Below are positions 11,730-22,804 of a stretch of DNA of 64,000 nt, one piece after another (position 1 is the stretch's first letter; every line of letters starts with the position of its first letter). The notes below the pieces were generated by a model. That model had not been told where the DNA came from, did not search any database, and was given only the letters and a program-made list of their open reading frames with translations. Source of the stretch: Acanthococcus lagerstroemiae (taxonomy: Eukaryota > Arthropoda > Insecta > Hemiptera > Eriococcidae); contig CM063110.1 in assembly GCA_031841125.1 (NCBI GenBank), positions 22,687,626-22,751,625 of the forward strand. Reading direction: 5' to 3'. Made by a program: the position numbers and the translations under genes.

Positions 11730-11894
11730 CAGTGGCGTACCTAGCCAGTCTAGGATTCAGGGAGGGGTCTGATCTTGCCAAAGAGATAGAAAAAGAGTTT
11801 TAGAGGGGACGCTAAAATTATTAAAAAAAAAAAAAAAAAAAAAAAAACTATTTAACGAAGTCGCAAAAGAGTCCAGACCCCCTGGGCACCCCTG
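11730..11894. mobile_element. Possible hAT-like MITE with internal poly(A)
   Basis: The left end CAGTGGCGTACCTAG at 11730 resembles the reverse-complemented right end CAGGGGTGCCCAGG (ending 11894). A 25-base run of A lies in the middle. The flanks do not show a convincing TSD, so this call rests on the end motifs alone. Confidence 0.3.
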
Positions 11895-12128
11895 CTGAGT
11901 GCCTTGATTAATCTGCAGTTTATCTCTTCATTGTTGAGTTGTTCAAATGCAGATGTTGATGTTTTTAAAAATTCAATCGAATAATTAGAATAAATAAACA
12001 CAGTTTCCAAAAACTGAAATTTCAGGGATACGGAGCTGAAAATGGGCCATGTGGTACATAAATGAGTACCAAACAATATCCCAGTATGTTATGATCGTGT
12101 TGAATCAGATGTTAATATAACAGTAGCG

Positions 12129-13045
12129 CATTTTGAGCTCGTTTTGGAAATTTCAGATTTTCAACTGAAGAAAAAACAAACCTAGCCTGGAGATATTACT
12201 GGGGTCTACGTGTTATATACAAAGGTAAAATGGCCACTAAAACAAAGGTAAAAATATTGGAGAGTTGTACATTTCCAGTACTAACATATGCAGCACAAAC
12301 ATGGACCCTAACTAAAAAAAAAAAACCAAAAAACGGAAAAACTACAAGTGACGGTAAGAAGTATGGAGAAGAGCTTACTGGGAGTTAAAAAGAAAGAAAG
12401 GATGAAAACACAAAACTGAGAGAAACAACTGGTGTGAAGGATATTGGCAAAAATATTACAAAAACATGAAATGGGCATACGTGGGACATGTTGCAAGGAA
12501 AGAGAACGGTAGATGGAGTAAGATAATCAACAAGTGGATACCGAGGAACAGAAAGAGAAACAGAGGTAGGCCAGCAATGAGATGGAGGGATGATATAATT
12601 AAAATAACAGGGACTATGCAGGAAAGAACAGCGCACAACAGGGAAACTTGGAGAAGGGCGGGGGAGGCCAATGCTGAAAGGGGTTACGTAGTTCAGTTTA
12701 CATCTCGGAAAATATTAGTCGATAGAGACTGTTAATTGTTGTAACTAAACTACATAATACGGGCTGTTTATTATTTATTATTAATATTTTCTGAAGGGAG
12801 ACAGTTACAGCCATTAAATTTCAACATAATGTGAAGAAATTCAATAGAAGATTAGGTTGAAAAAAAATTAGGGGCCCAGAGGGAACAGAATTTTGTGGCC
12901 CCCTCCTAATAACGGTACCAACATTTTTTATCGCCTAAAAACTATTCAGGGTGTATACGAACACGTCCAGAAAGTACTGTAAACTCTCCAGTTTTTACAG
13001 TTCACCCGCCAACCTCGGACAAACACGTTTATATTATTAGAGATA
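12129..13045 (+). repeat. Dispersed repeat interrupted by a LINE fragment
   Basis: The segment cattttgagctcgttttgg at 12129 and the segment from ctgaagggagacagttac at 12791 onward are adjacent in the related copy at 56302-56600 (cattttgagctcattttgg, then ctgaagggagacagttac about 20 bp later). Here they are separated by about 620 bp of LINE sequence. The right half stays recognisable through the ggggccc..ggcccc segment and caattcacc/caacctcggacaaac to about 13045. The copies therefore share one repeat family and this one was split by insertion. Confidence 0.65.
12171..12790 (+). mobile_element. RTE-type LINE 3' fragment
   Basis: From 12183 one frame reads LAWRYYWGL, then KTKVKILESCTFPVLTYAAQ, matching the 30.1-29.9 kb LINE (KSKIKILESC..ITYGSQTWSL). 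After a frame break in the poly(A) near 12315 it resumes at 12466 with WAYVGHVARKENGRWSK and NRGRPAMRWRDD, the conserved C-terminal block of RTE-clade reverse transcriptase proteins. The 3' end runs into a (TTA)n-like tail at about 12769-12790. Flanking CTGAAG at 12165-12170 and 12791-12796 may be a short TSD. It is 5' truncated, as LINE insertions usually are. Confidence 0.75.
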
Positions 13046-13189
13046 GTGAGTCTGAAAAGAAAGAGTTCGAAAGGAAGCTTTCTCAAAGATAGATTCAGTG
13101 ACGTAAAGAATGCAGCAACCCATAACACTCTATTTTCAGTACAAATAATGTGAAAATTGGAGTAAGAGATGATGGGAGGTAAGACAGGA

Positions 13190-13465
13190 ACCCAGAAACG
13201 GATTCAGCGATTCAGGAAACCCTACTAATAACGTAAAGAACTCGGAAATTCGGGAATTTTGAGTAATTGCGGATTAGACCCCTGCAGAGTCTCAGGGGTG
13301 GAGGGGAGGAGAAATAATCCCTGAAACGGATTCAGCTACTTGAAAAAACCGTACTATCGACGTATAGAACTTGGAAATCGGGAACAATGGAGAAATTGGG
13401 GATTAGGCCACTGTAGAGCCTCAAGGGTAGAGAGAAGGGGAGAAGGAAAACCTAAAATGGATTCT
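13190..13465 (-). repeat. Tandem array, inverse of the 11-kb array
   Basis: Two clear units about 128 bp apart (ctgcagagtctcagggg at 13282 and ctgtagagcctcaaggg at 13410). Each is followed by cctgaaacggattcagc-type and acttggaaatcggga-type blocks. Reverse-complemented, these match the 11030-11480 units. No coding content. Confidence 0.55.
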
Positions 13466-13686
13466 ACACTTTGCGATGTTCACCACTTTGCTCTCTTCTA
13501 AGTTCTGTCCAAAGAAATCTGTCACAGCTTTACATTCTTACGTTATCCCTGCCAACATCATAATGCTTCGAACTTGTTCTTTTCTCTTCGTCTTCCTTCC
13601 GTGTACAAAAAACGCATCTTCGGTTTTCTACTCCACCTCTTTCTCTCTTTCTTTTTCATTTCATTCCATCTTACCCAGCCTTCCCT

Positions 13687-13890
13687 AAAGTCTGGTTGCT
13701 CGAGTGGATAGCGCGCTGGTCCCGGGTTCGAGCCCACGTAGCAACTCGCTACATTTCGACCTGAAGTCGAATTTTCGGAAGAAGAGAAGAGGGCTACGAC
13801 AGCCCTAAGAGGCTCCCCGATGTCTCCGAGGTAATGCTCGAAAGGGCGGATTCCAGGGTTCGGGTTGAGAATAAAATGAAATAGAAACCT
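13687..13890 (+). mobile_element. tRNA-derived SINE (family A) with 9-bp TSD
   Basis: Starts tctggttgctcgagtgg at 13691, followed by the B box GGTTCGAGCCC. It lacks about 12 bp between the A and B boxes compared with the 22988 copy, so the tRNA-like fold is broken. The body is otherwise full length. GCCTTCCCT at 13678-13686 and 13892-13900 looks like a target-site duplication. Confidence 0.75.
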
Positions 13891-13900
13891 CGCCTTCCCT

Positions 13901-14488
13901 TCCGTTGTAGCTAGGCAGGACATGGTCGATTTGTGGTCGCTTTAGCGCGATTCCTTTTTGTTAAAAAAAAAAAGTCCATTGTTCGCAACCGATGTGAATT
14001 AGTGAATTATAATTTTCAATTGTGACCAACCGCTCCGGAATCGATACCTGAATTTTAATTTTCGGTGATGACCACCCCTCAGATGTTGACGGGAATTGGA
14101 GAAATTGGAAATTAGCTTCCATTGGGATTTAAACTTAAGAGTTTCAAGTGTTGGCGGCCCTGCGATATGTCTGAGTGATCGCGTATGATTTATCATAAGC
14201 GTGTAGCAAACTTCAACCATCATTAAGTCGATTAGAAATTCACTTTCAAAGAAAATTTGTCCTAAATTCGACTCCATCATCGCCAAAAAATTAAATTATA
14301 ATCAGTTCTACTGGTAGAATAATTTTGACTCGGGTTTTTACCCTACTGAAGATAGCAGTGTTTCTATTTGAAAGTACACATAATCACTCACTGTTGGACG
14401 TAAGTGTGTAACGATCGGGTTAACTCACTGTAGTCGTGAGAATCTATTATATGTTGTAATGTGTTGGGCGGGCCCATCGACCGGCAGC
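13901..14488. other. Nothing recognised
   Basis: No exon or repeat terminus recognised. The 95-codon minus-strand frame at 13999-14286 shows no motif. Confidence 0.4.
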
Positions 14489-14494
14489 ACGAGA

Positions 14495-16373
14495 CAGTGT
14501 TGCCAGATTGGATTTTCCGAAATCCGTACATCTGAAGGGCGCGTACGGATTTTGTACGGATTTTTTCCGAGAACTTTTCCTTTAGGACAGAATCATTTTC
14601 AAACCGCTAAAATGTAGTTTTTCATGTATTTTCACTCACGTTTCAGTATTAATATTCAACAAGAATTTGATAACTAGTTACACTAGGTTAACAGTCAGAG
14701 GAGTGAAATACAGTTTCGTCCCACTTCCTATCTTTGGTTTAACTTAGAGAAGCTGATATTAGTCTCGCGCTTTAGTACTAGCGATGGGCGGTGGGAATAT
14801 TCCCCCCCCCCCCCAAAAAAAAAAAACCAACTGGGAAGGGAAGAAATTTTCGCTGGGATGTTATTTTCAGGGAAGATTAGATTGGGAATTCACTCTGAAT
14901 AAAAATAAATTCCCAGCTTCCGCGATGCGCCCAGCATTTCACTAGTTGGTACTTGGTACGCTCTATTTCAGCTATTCGCGAGAGGATACCTCATCAGGAG
15001 CACTAGTGTCAAGGACGAAAATATGATCAAATTAATGTAGTGCACTTATGGGAGAATTTCGTAAAATCCAAAATATCTCGATAAATATAATTTTTTTTTT
15101 TTTTAAATTAAAGAGAACTGAATTTGTTCCCGAGCAAATTTCGAATGTAATGCCCTCGCATCAAGACGCGTTCATGGAAATGACAGTCAATATTCAGTAA
15201 TTTACTCTCTCAAATTCGACTTGACAGTTGACACTATGTACTTTTCAAGTTTTCATACACCCTTATTCGTGTCAGGACACGAAGGGTGCGTTGCAGATAG
15301 CAAAATTAGGATACTGGACGAAAGTATGATCCGTCATCGGTCCTGATAAGGGCGTATGAAAGGTACAGTGTCAAGTCGAATTTGAGAGAATAGATTAATT
15401 ATTACTGAATATTGACTGTGATTTCCATGAACGCGTCTTGATGTGAGCACGTTATATTCGAAATTTACTGTGAAATAAATTAAGTTCTCTTCAATTTTCA
15501 AAAAAAATAAATTATATTTACCTAAGGAGATATTCTAGATTTTACGAAATTCTCCCAAAAGCGCAATACATGTGATGATATTTTCGTCCAGTTTCCTAAT
15601 TTTGCCACCTGCAGCGCATCCTTCGTGTCCCGTCGCGAATATTTTTCGATAGATTTTCGATTTGATGACGTGATGATCATTCAGTCCTCCGAAAAATTTG
15701 CTTCAAAAAGAAATTAACACAAAGATGAAGACGCGATAGCATAGTTGGAGTGTAATCTTCTTTTTTAAAGTTTATTTTACTCTATACAACTTATTGTGAT
15801 AAATTAATTCATTTTACATTAATTAATAATTGTAGATATAATTGCAAATTATTAAGTCACTCTCCATAGCCCCTGATGAGCTGTTGTATTGCATTTATAA
15901 AATTAAATCTCTATTTGGCATAAATATGTTGACTGAATCCGAATCAAATTAGAAGTGACATGTTTGGATTTCTTATCACAATTTATATAAAGAGGAATCA
16001 CGAGTTAGAATTCATGGTCTTGGAGATGGGTTTCTAAGAAGAGCGGTTTCATTTTCTGGAAGATTCATGTTATACTTAGAGAGACAAAAAGATAAAAAAA
16101 GTGTTTCCATGACGGAGCTATGCAGAGCTGCGTACCGCAACTTATACCAACTACAGCTTTGACCAACAGTAACCACCCAGTATGTTTAGAAAGAATGGAC
16201 AGCACTTTTATTTGTTTATTGTTTGATGTTCGTTTCTGACTTTGTTGAAACAGAAGTGGGGAAAGGCGTAATTTGGGTCAAAAATCCGTACTTTTTCGGA
16301 TTTCAGTACAGAAATCCGTACGAGCTCAAATTTCAGTACATGTACTGATAAATCCGTACGTCTGGCAACACTG
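14495..16373. mobile_element. hAT-like element, CAGTGTTGCCAGA termini
   Basis: CAGTGTTGCCAGA at 14495-14507 is mirrored exactly by TCTGGCAACACTG at 16361-16373. Both ends carry several subterminal copies of AAATCCGTAC or GTACGGATTT, a layout common in hAT elements. ACGAGA directly flanks both ends (14489-14494 and 16374-16379), which could be what is left of an 8-bp TSD. No transposase frame was found in the 1.88 kb, and a palindromic element (15004-15640) sits inside. Confidence 0.65.
15004..15640. repeat. Large inverted repeat inside the hAT-like element
   Basis: Sequence from about 15004 to 15278 returns as an imperfect reverse complement from about 15338 to 15600. Matching blocks include ggagaatttcgtaaaatcc with ggattttacgaaattctcc-like sequence, and catcaagacgcgttcatgga with its complement. 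The centre (gacacgaagggtgcg, 15278) is itself the inverse of the right end (cgcatccttcgtgtc, about 15621-15635). The structure therefore looks like a 360-bp MITE (15278-15640) next to a truncated inverted second copy. Confidence 0.65.
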
Positions 16374-18989
16374 ACGAGAGTGCAGGACAACACTGACTCG
16401 GTCACTCGGTGTCGAGTCAAGAGAGAGGTCGAGCGTAGCGGGAGCGCCGTGTGTAGCCCAAAAGTGGAGGGGCAAGGCTGACATAATACCATTACTTCCA
16501 ACACTCACTCATTTTCACCCGCTAACACCCGCGCAGGTAGTTTTGCAGCGCACTCTAGTGCAGGTTTAAATCCCAATGCAGCTGAATTGTTTCGAGAGGC
16601 GAGGGCATAACCCCTAAAACGAATTCAACGACCGTTAAAACTTAAAACCTTCATTTGAGGAAGAAAATAATTTTAGGCTCATACAGGAAGAGGCTTGCCT
16701 CCAGTGACTGAAACTCTCCGTTTCAAAAATCAAAGTTAATTCAAATAAGAACTTCTCCCCTTTGCTGCACAGCTTAACCTATTCCGATTTTGCTAGAACT
16801 TAATTTAAAATAATAATAATAATACTGGAATCGATCTGAGGGGAGGGGTCGGCCCCTTCAAAAAATCGCAAATAAGGACCACCCTAATGTTCACATAATT
16901 TATCGCCTTCTTCCGATGTACGATTTATGAATAATTCCGTCAGCAGCTTGTGCACTGCGTTCCACAATTTCGATTTGTCCCAAAATTCATCTCCGCAAAG
17001 GGTGAAGTGTTTTCACGTCGTGCTTTTACAACGAGATAATAATTTATTTTGTTTGCATTCAGCCGCTGTTTTTCCATCAATATTCCTATAGTATTTTGTC
17101 TTCTTCACTTGGTAAGCATAAATCCCATTTTCTATCTCGATTGGAAACGTTCTCACTCAGTACAGGCTTTTTCTTCAAAAATTCATTCTTATGCGAGCGT
17201 TTCTACGCACGCAAACCATTTTATTGTTTTATTTCCCATAATGTCGCGCAGTTTTATTCATCTGTTTTCAGGTAGTATTCAGTTCACTGATATTGTGATA
17301 TAAATGGCGCGAAATACGCGCACACGGTTTCGTATTCCCGGATCCTCACTACCGAATTTTAGTGAATGTTCAAATAATATAGCCGATAAATTACAAAGAA
17401 TATTCCCCTTCGTAATTTATTCCCGCATTTTTCGTTTCACGGACACGCGTCCATAATCTTTATAGGAAACTTTACCGGCGATATGAACCTCTTTTGCTGG
17501 AAAAATATAATATTAAATAAATGTAAATATTCGTAGTTAGGCGGTTTGAAAAAGTTTTTTCATTTATGCAACGCGACTATTAATTTTACTAATATTAGAC
17601 GGTTTTTATCGAACTCGATATAGTCGATAAGCCCATGCAGAGGAACCCGGGAGCAATTTAACTTCGGCAATATAATACGAATAATAACTCGACAATGCCC
17701 CACAGCAATCGCAGTTAGAAATGATGAAGTGCGATATTGCGATTTTCACTGACCGTGTATTAGCCATTTTCATCGTCGAAATTTTCTAGCCGAGAATCTC
17801 GTTCAATATTCGGCGAAATTATTAAATTAGAGTGGGCTATACTCGCGATATGATGGGCGTATTTAAATTAGCATACCATGGAGGAAGCAGGGTTGCCTAC
17901 TGGCAGTTAATTTATTTGCATACAGATTATTTTCAGAAATTTAAAGGCGGTGCCGGTTATAAATGATTTAAAAAAATAACTGTGATTAAAAAGTGATACT
18001 ATTTTGACAACTGCAAGGAAAAAGTCTTGTTAAGAACTCCTCTTATTTTATTTATTAATTTCATTTTTAACTGAGAAAAATGAGGCATTTCTAATTGAGT
18101 AGCTATATTTCAAAAAGCTATTCCCAGAAATCAAATTTTTCAGGAAACAAATTAATTGTTCTGGGGAAGCCAGGTTATGAGATGGATAAACGATTCTTGG
18201 TTTACAATGTTGGTTGTACTGTCACTCACAAGGTTGCGAAATAAAAGACTTTAAAGAAGTACCTCATCAGGAAAAATTTCCCAGCAGAGGCATCGCTGGA
18301 ACTTTTTTTTTGGTGGGGGGGGGGGTCATTTTTCAGTAGTGTTGACCTACATTCATCGTCATCGGTGGATTTTTTAGTGGAGAGGGGAGGGAGGACTTTT
18401 TTTTTGATAATATTGACTCACATTCACTGAAATATTTTAGGAAGAGCAGAATATTTTCCTAAATTTTTTGTAGATAATTATTTATTAATTATATTAAGTA
18501 CATCTAAAGATTATAATGGTAATTTCACCATTTCTTCACAAATATTATTAATCTATGTTCATTCCCACTGATGAACTCCTTAATAATCCTTTCTTCGGGT
18601 ACTACGAATATAAATTTATATAATAATTAGCATTTGAATTCGGAGGAGTATGTAATTTTGATCATTTATACCCCCCCCCTCAGCGACTCCCATGTTTCTC
18701 AGTAAAGGGGGAAAATGATGAGAATAGCTTAGTTTGGAAAACGGACCATTTTGTAAACGAACTTGGACTGCTTAGAACACATGAACTATATTAGATACGA
18801 CATTCGAGCATACTATGATTATCAGTGCAGCCATATATGGAGTATCATAAAATACAGTAAATTCTTGCTAATTTAATCTCGAAGGGGACAGCAAATAAAT
18901 ACAAATTACAGAGGTTAAAAAATTCAAATAGAGTTTTATTTATTTATTTTTTTTTTACACTCACTGTACACTTTGATATAGGAATACAG
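16374..18989. other. No gene; one satellite monomer and G/C runs
   Basis: A diverged monomer of the 11/13-kb tandem unit lies near 16590-16680 (cccctaaaacgaattcaacg). A (TAA)n stretch lies at about 16808-16824. Around 18283-18693 G and C homopolymer runs sit near cagaggcatcgctgg and cagcgactcccatg, which could be the ends of an old MITE. The 84-codon frame at 17049-17303 is hydrophobic but has no other support. Confidence 0.4.
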
Positions 18990-20108
18990 GTTTGTAAGGC
19001 CGTAACCGAATTGAGTCCCATGCGCGGAGGTACCTGTTATCAGTACCCGAATTGAGTCCCGCAGTAGCGGAGGTACACATCCGAGTTGAGTCCCGGGTTC
19101 GCGACTTATTTTCATTCATTCGGGATAACTTGCCTCAATCGTGTCGAGTCATTAGGGTGGCAACAGTCGCTTCTTTTTTCAGTGCCATGGAACGTTTTGT
19201 CAGATCTCGAATATGGCTTATTTTCGCGCCAGTATCGCACTGAACTTCTAGTAACGTAGTTTTATAAGGACATAAATAATAGGATGCGCCACGTAGAATA
19301 AACTGTTTAAATCGGAGTGAAAGACTCACACACATTCGTTGTTCGAGTGGTGGCCAAGGAATATTCTGCCCACATAGCGAGGGAAAACTGATAGTCGGAA
19401 TAGACGTAATTGTCGAGCACGTAGTCGCTAAATTTTTGCACCCTCTAATCGTCAGGAAGAAGTGGCATTAGGTCCGCCAAGATTCTTCAACATCGGCAGC
19501 ATGTAGAAATGGTAGACCGAAGAAAAGTTTCAAGAACTGCCCTCTTTCGCTGTCAACGTCTTTATACTCGTCCGGCAAGGACAGGTTCTGGATTCGACGC
19601 CACCAGCTTTGCCCCAGATGGAGGCGACACCTTTTCGAGGAAATAGCCGGCCATACGTTGCGCGCTGCACTGTGGATGGCTTTCTCGAAATCAGCGAGAA
19701 ATTCTGAAAGTTCCAAGATGAGCCAAGGTAAATGATCTCATTCACAACATTTCGGAGAACTATTTCGTAGGCGCCAACTGTTTTCCTCAGAAGATGAGGA
19801 AATACAAGAGGGACGTACGTATTGTATTTTAACCCATGTATGGTGAAAAGCTGTGTGAACAAAGTTGAAACACTTCGAAGAATTCAATCTATGTAGACTG
19901 TTGAACACGAGCTCAGAAATTCGAGATTACGCCTCGTCGCAAAATTTGTGCGACTACTACGAACGATTTTACCCGTCCTTTAAGCATACCCTACCCCGCC
20001 AGTACGGGACTCAATTCGGACATTTCTTATTCTTATCTCCGCTGCTTCGGGACTCAATTCGGCTAAAAATGACGTTCTGGGACTCAACTCGGAACCGCCC
20101 GTTTGTAG
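18990..20108 (-). mobile_element. Mutator-like element (MULE), copy 1
   Basis: The body is 18998-20100 (1,103 bp), flanked by GTTTGTAA at 18990-18997 and GTTTGTAG at 20101-20108, an 8-bp TSD with one mismatch. The left end has three forward CCGARTTGAGTCCC boxes within 100 bp, and the right end has three of the same boxes inverted (GGGACTCAAYTCGG), forming an imperfect TIR of about 110 bp. On the minus strand the interior encodes a broken MULE transposase core. Copy 2 at 62678-63781 is about 97% identical by eye and has its own different TSD, so both arrived by transposition and fairly recently. Confidence 0.88.
19190..19925 (-). pseudogene. MULE transposase catalytic core, frame-broken
   Basis: Read on the minus strand, blocks of the MULE family DDE transposase appear in order. 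First comes STVYID followed by a stop (the expected glycine codon after Asp is TGA), then QLFTIHGLKYNTYVPLVF (about 19860-19800). In a second frame there is FLADFEKAIHSAARNVWP, then CRLHLGQSWWRRIQ and DVEESW (19716-19468). In a third reading there is YVLDNYVYSDYQFSLAMW, then RTTNVCESF (about 19420-19315). Asp, Asp and Glu of the expected triad can each be placed. The N-terminal DNA-binding part of a full MULE protein (often over 500 residues) is missing, so it cannot supply transposase. Family assignment rests on these motifs. Confidence 0.7.
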
Positions 20109-20590
20109 GTGGGAAAATAATACCGTACAATAGGGCTATTTTTAAAAATAATCAGTAATTTTCTTTTTGGTAAAGTTTTCCTCGCGCAGGAAATCGATCT
20201 TATTTTCAATTTTCACCAAAAAGCAGTGAATGTGTCATCACCAGTATCACTATGTTGTTGGAAGTACCTCATATATTATAAGCACCGCTTATGAGACTGC
20301 CGAGTTTATTTTTTTGTTACTGTCGGTACATGCTCGATTTCTTCATCATTATTTAAGTCAGAGCCTCTAGGGATTCATCTTCATTATACTTTCGCGAAGA
20401 CTGCATAATTATTCAGTTTCACATTAAAATCTGAACTAGGTAGAATAAGCTGCAGAGTGTGACGTGTCGAAAACAGGAAAAAATCGAGAATACAGAACAT
20501 AAGATATACATATTCAAATTATATGTAGAGATACTGCGACGACAAAGTTCAAAATATGGAGTGATATTCGCCTGATATTTGTTTAATTTA
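20109..20590. other. Spacer, nothing recognised
   Basis: About 480 bp between the MULE and the tandem array, without recognisable features. Confidence 0.4.
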
Positions 20591-21690
20591 CGGCGAGCTC
20601 CGGCGTCGGCGCTGGGCCTAATTACTCAATTTTTATAGACGAATTCAAATCCGTCTCAAAATTGAGCTAAAGTCATTTTTTGACAAATTTCGAGAACACT
20701 TTCCAGTGTATCATGGGAACGGAGCGTCGCCGCCAATTTTGAACGCTGAATTTGAACTCGGCATGAAAAATGAGTCGAAAACAGCCTTTAAATCAAATTT
20801 TTTAAATTTCTCCATACACATCAGGTCTTTTTTCGGACAAAAAAATTTCGGTGAGTTTCGACGTCGGCGCTGGGGCTAATTAATTACTCAATTTTTCGAG
20901 ACGAATTCAAATCCGTCGCCAAAATTGAGCTAAAATCATTTTTTGACAAATTTCGCCAACACTTTCGAGTGTATCATGGAAACGGAGCGTCGCCGCCAAT
21001 TTTGAACACCGAATTCGAACTCGGCGTGAAAAATTGAGTCGAAAACGCGGCCTTCAAATCAAAATTTTTGATTTTTTTCAAATTTTGAAAATCTTTCCAT
21101 ACTATACTTCAGGTCTTCTTTCAGGCAAAACAATTTTCGGTGAGCTCCGGCGTCGCGGAGCGGGCGCTAATTACTCAATTTTTCGAAACGAATTAAAATC
21201 CGTCGTCAAAACTGAACTAAAGTCATTTTTTGACCCACTTGGATCACATTTTCTGGTGTAACTTGGGAACGGAGCGTCGCCGCCAATTTTGAACACTGAA
21301 TTTGAACTCGGCGTGAAAAATTGAGTCGAAAACAGCCTTTAAATCAAAATTTTTTATTTTTCGAATTTTTTTAATTTCTCCATACACATCAGATCTTTTT
21401 TCGGGCAAAAAAATTTTCGGTGAGTTTCGGCGTCGGCGCTGGGGCTAATTACTCAATTTTTCGAGACGAATTCAAATCCGTCGTCAAAATTGAGCTAAAA
21501 AGTCATTTATTAATAAATTTCGCCAACATTTTCGAGTGTATCTTGGGAACGGAGCGTCGCCGCCAGTCTTGAACACCGAATTTGAACTCGGCGTGAAAAA
21601 TTGAGTCGAAAACAGCCTTTAAATCAAAATTTTTGATTTGTTCGAATTTTGAAAATTTGTCCATACTAGATCAGGTCTTTTTTCGGGTGA
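20591..21690 (+). repeat. Four-copy tandem repeat, 258-289 bp units
   Basis: Unit starts marked by cggYgagYtccggcgtcggcg occur at 20591, 20849, 21138 and 21418, giving periods of 258, 289 and 280 bp. Each unit then contains ttactcaatttttcgagacg, gtcaaaattgagctaaa, gggaacggagcgtcgccgcc and gaactcggcgtgaaaaa in the same order. The units differ by small indels and scattered substitutions. No long open frame runs through the array, so it is a local satellite-like expansion and not a coding repeat. Confidence 0.85.
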
Positions 21691-22329
21691 AGGGGACCAA
21701 AATGCATGCTGTTTTGCCAAACTGTCGAGGTTTTCTGAAGGGACCAGCCGATTTGTTCAAATTACAGAAGAGGTATATTCAAATTAAAGACGTTCAAATT
21801 AGCCAGAGTTTATTGTACATGAAAAAGTGAAAATTCGTTTTCTGGGGAATAGCTTATAGTTTGGAATATGGCTCCTCAATTTAATTAATACATGGTAAAA
21901 CTGTAAGAGTAAAAAAACTGGCATTCCATTTCTGAGGTGACTGTATCAATCATCAATAACCCAGATGAGTAACGAAGAATTCTGGGTCAACTATTTTTGT
22001 GTAAATACCGAATAAAAATATTTGAAAATAATAATTATAAGAAAACACGTCTTTCATTAACAACGGGTAATGCATATTCAGAAACTACACTGCCAGACTA
22101 AAGTCTTTATCTACCCGCCAAAAATATACGTTATTTTTATGTTCTGATGACAAATAAACACGGATCTAATATTCTCATACGTCTGTTCCGCAAAACATTC
22201 ACGTCAGCCATACAGAAAATCGGTGGGGGGGGGGGGGAATTAAGTTCCCGAAAGTGGAGAAACATCGACATATCGATGGTCTCATGGACAATTGCGCTAA
22301 ATGACATTTTGACGAAAAATGAGTTTAAT
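21691..22329. other. Nothing recognised
   Basis: AT-rich sequence with a 13-base G run at about 22226. No supported feature. Confidence 0.4.
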
Positions 22330-22436
22330 ATATATTCTTATAGATCTCGATGCCCTCTATCAGGCTACACTCGCAAATGACGAATTACTTCCTTTTTAGC
22401 CCGCCAGATGACGTAAACCATCTGAGCTACGTGATA
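22330..22436 (-). mobile_element. Possible degenerate tRNA-like SINE
   Basis: On the minus strand GTAGCTCAGATGGTTTACGT contains a perfect A-box consensus (TAGCTCAGATGG) at about 22422-22411. A weak B-box-like stretch (tgcgagtgtagcc) follows about 45 bp downstream. The rest of the tRNA fold is not preserved. It could be an old SINE or a decayed tRNA copy. Confidence 0.35.
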
Positions 22437-22804
22437 ACACAACATTTTCTATCGGGCATAATTTCTCGAAGTGAAAAACTTTGAGGCTTTTTCCCCCTCT
22501 TGGTGAGGGGCCAAGGCCCCGATCGTACTTAGCCCATTTTGCGTGATAAATTTATCAGCTGGAGATCAGTTGGAACACTTTGTCTGTCACTTATCCTATT
22601 TTGCGTGAAATGCAGGAAAGACTCCAGGTGGTAAGCTCATCATTTTGCACAATCTTCTTTTTCTTCTACCTGTTTTGTTGCATGTTTTATTGATGAGAAA
22701 TGAATAGAGGATCCATGTTAGCGGGATTAACTGCGAAGCAGCACATTTACAGCGTACTTGAAAATAAGACGAACCAGTTGGTAAGTTGAATTCTGATGGT
22801 TCTT

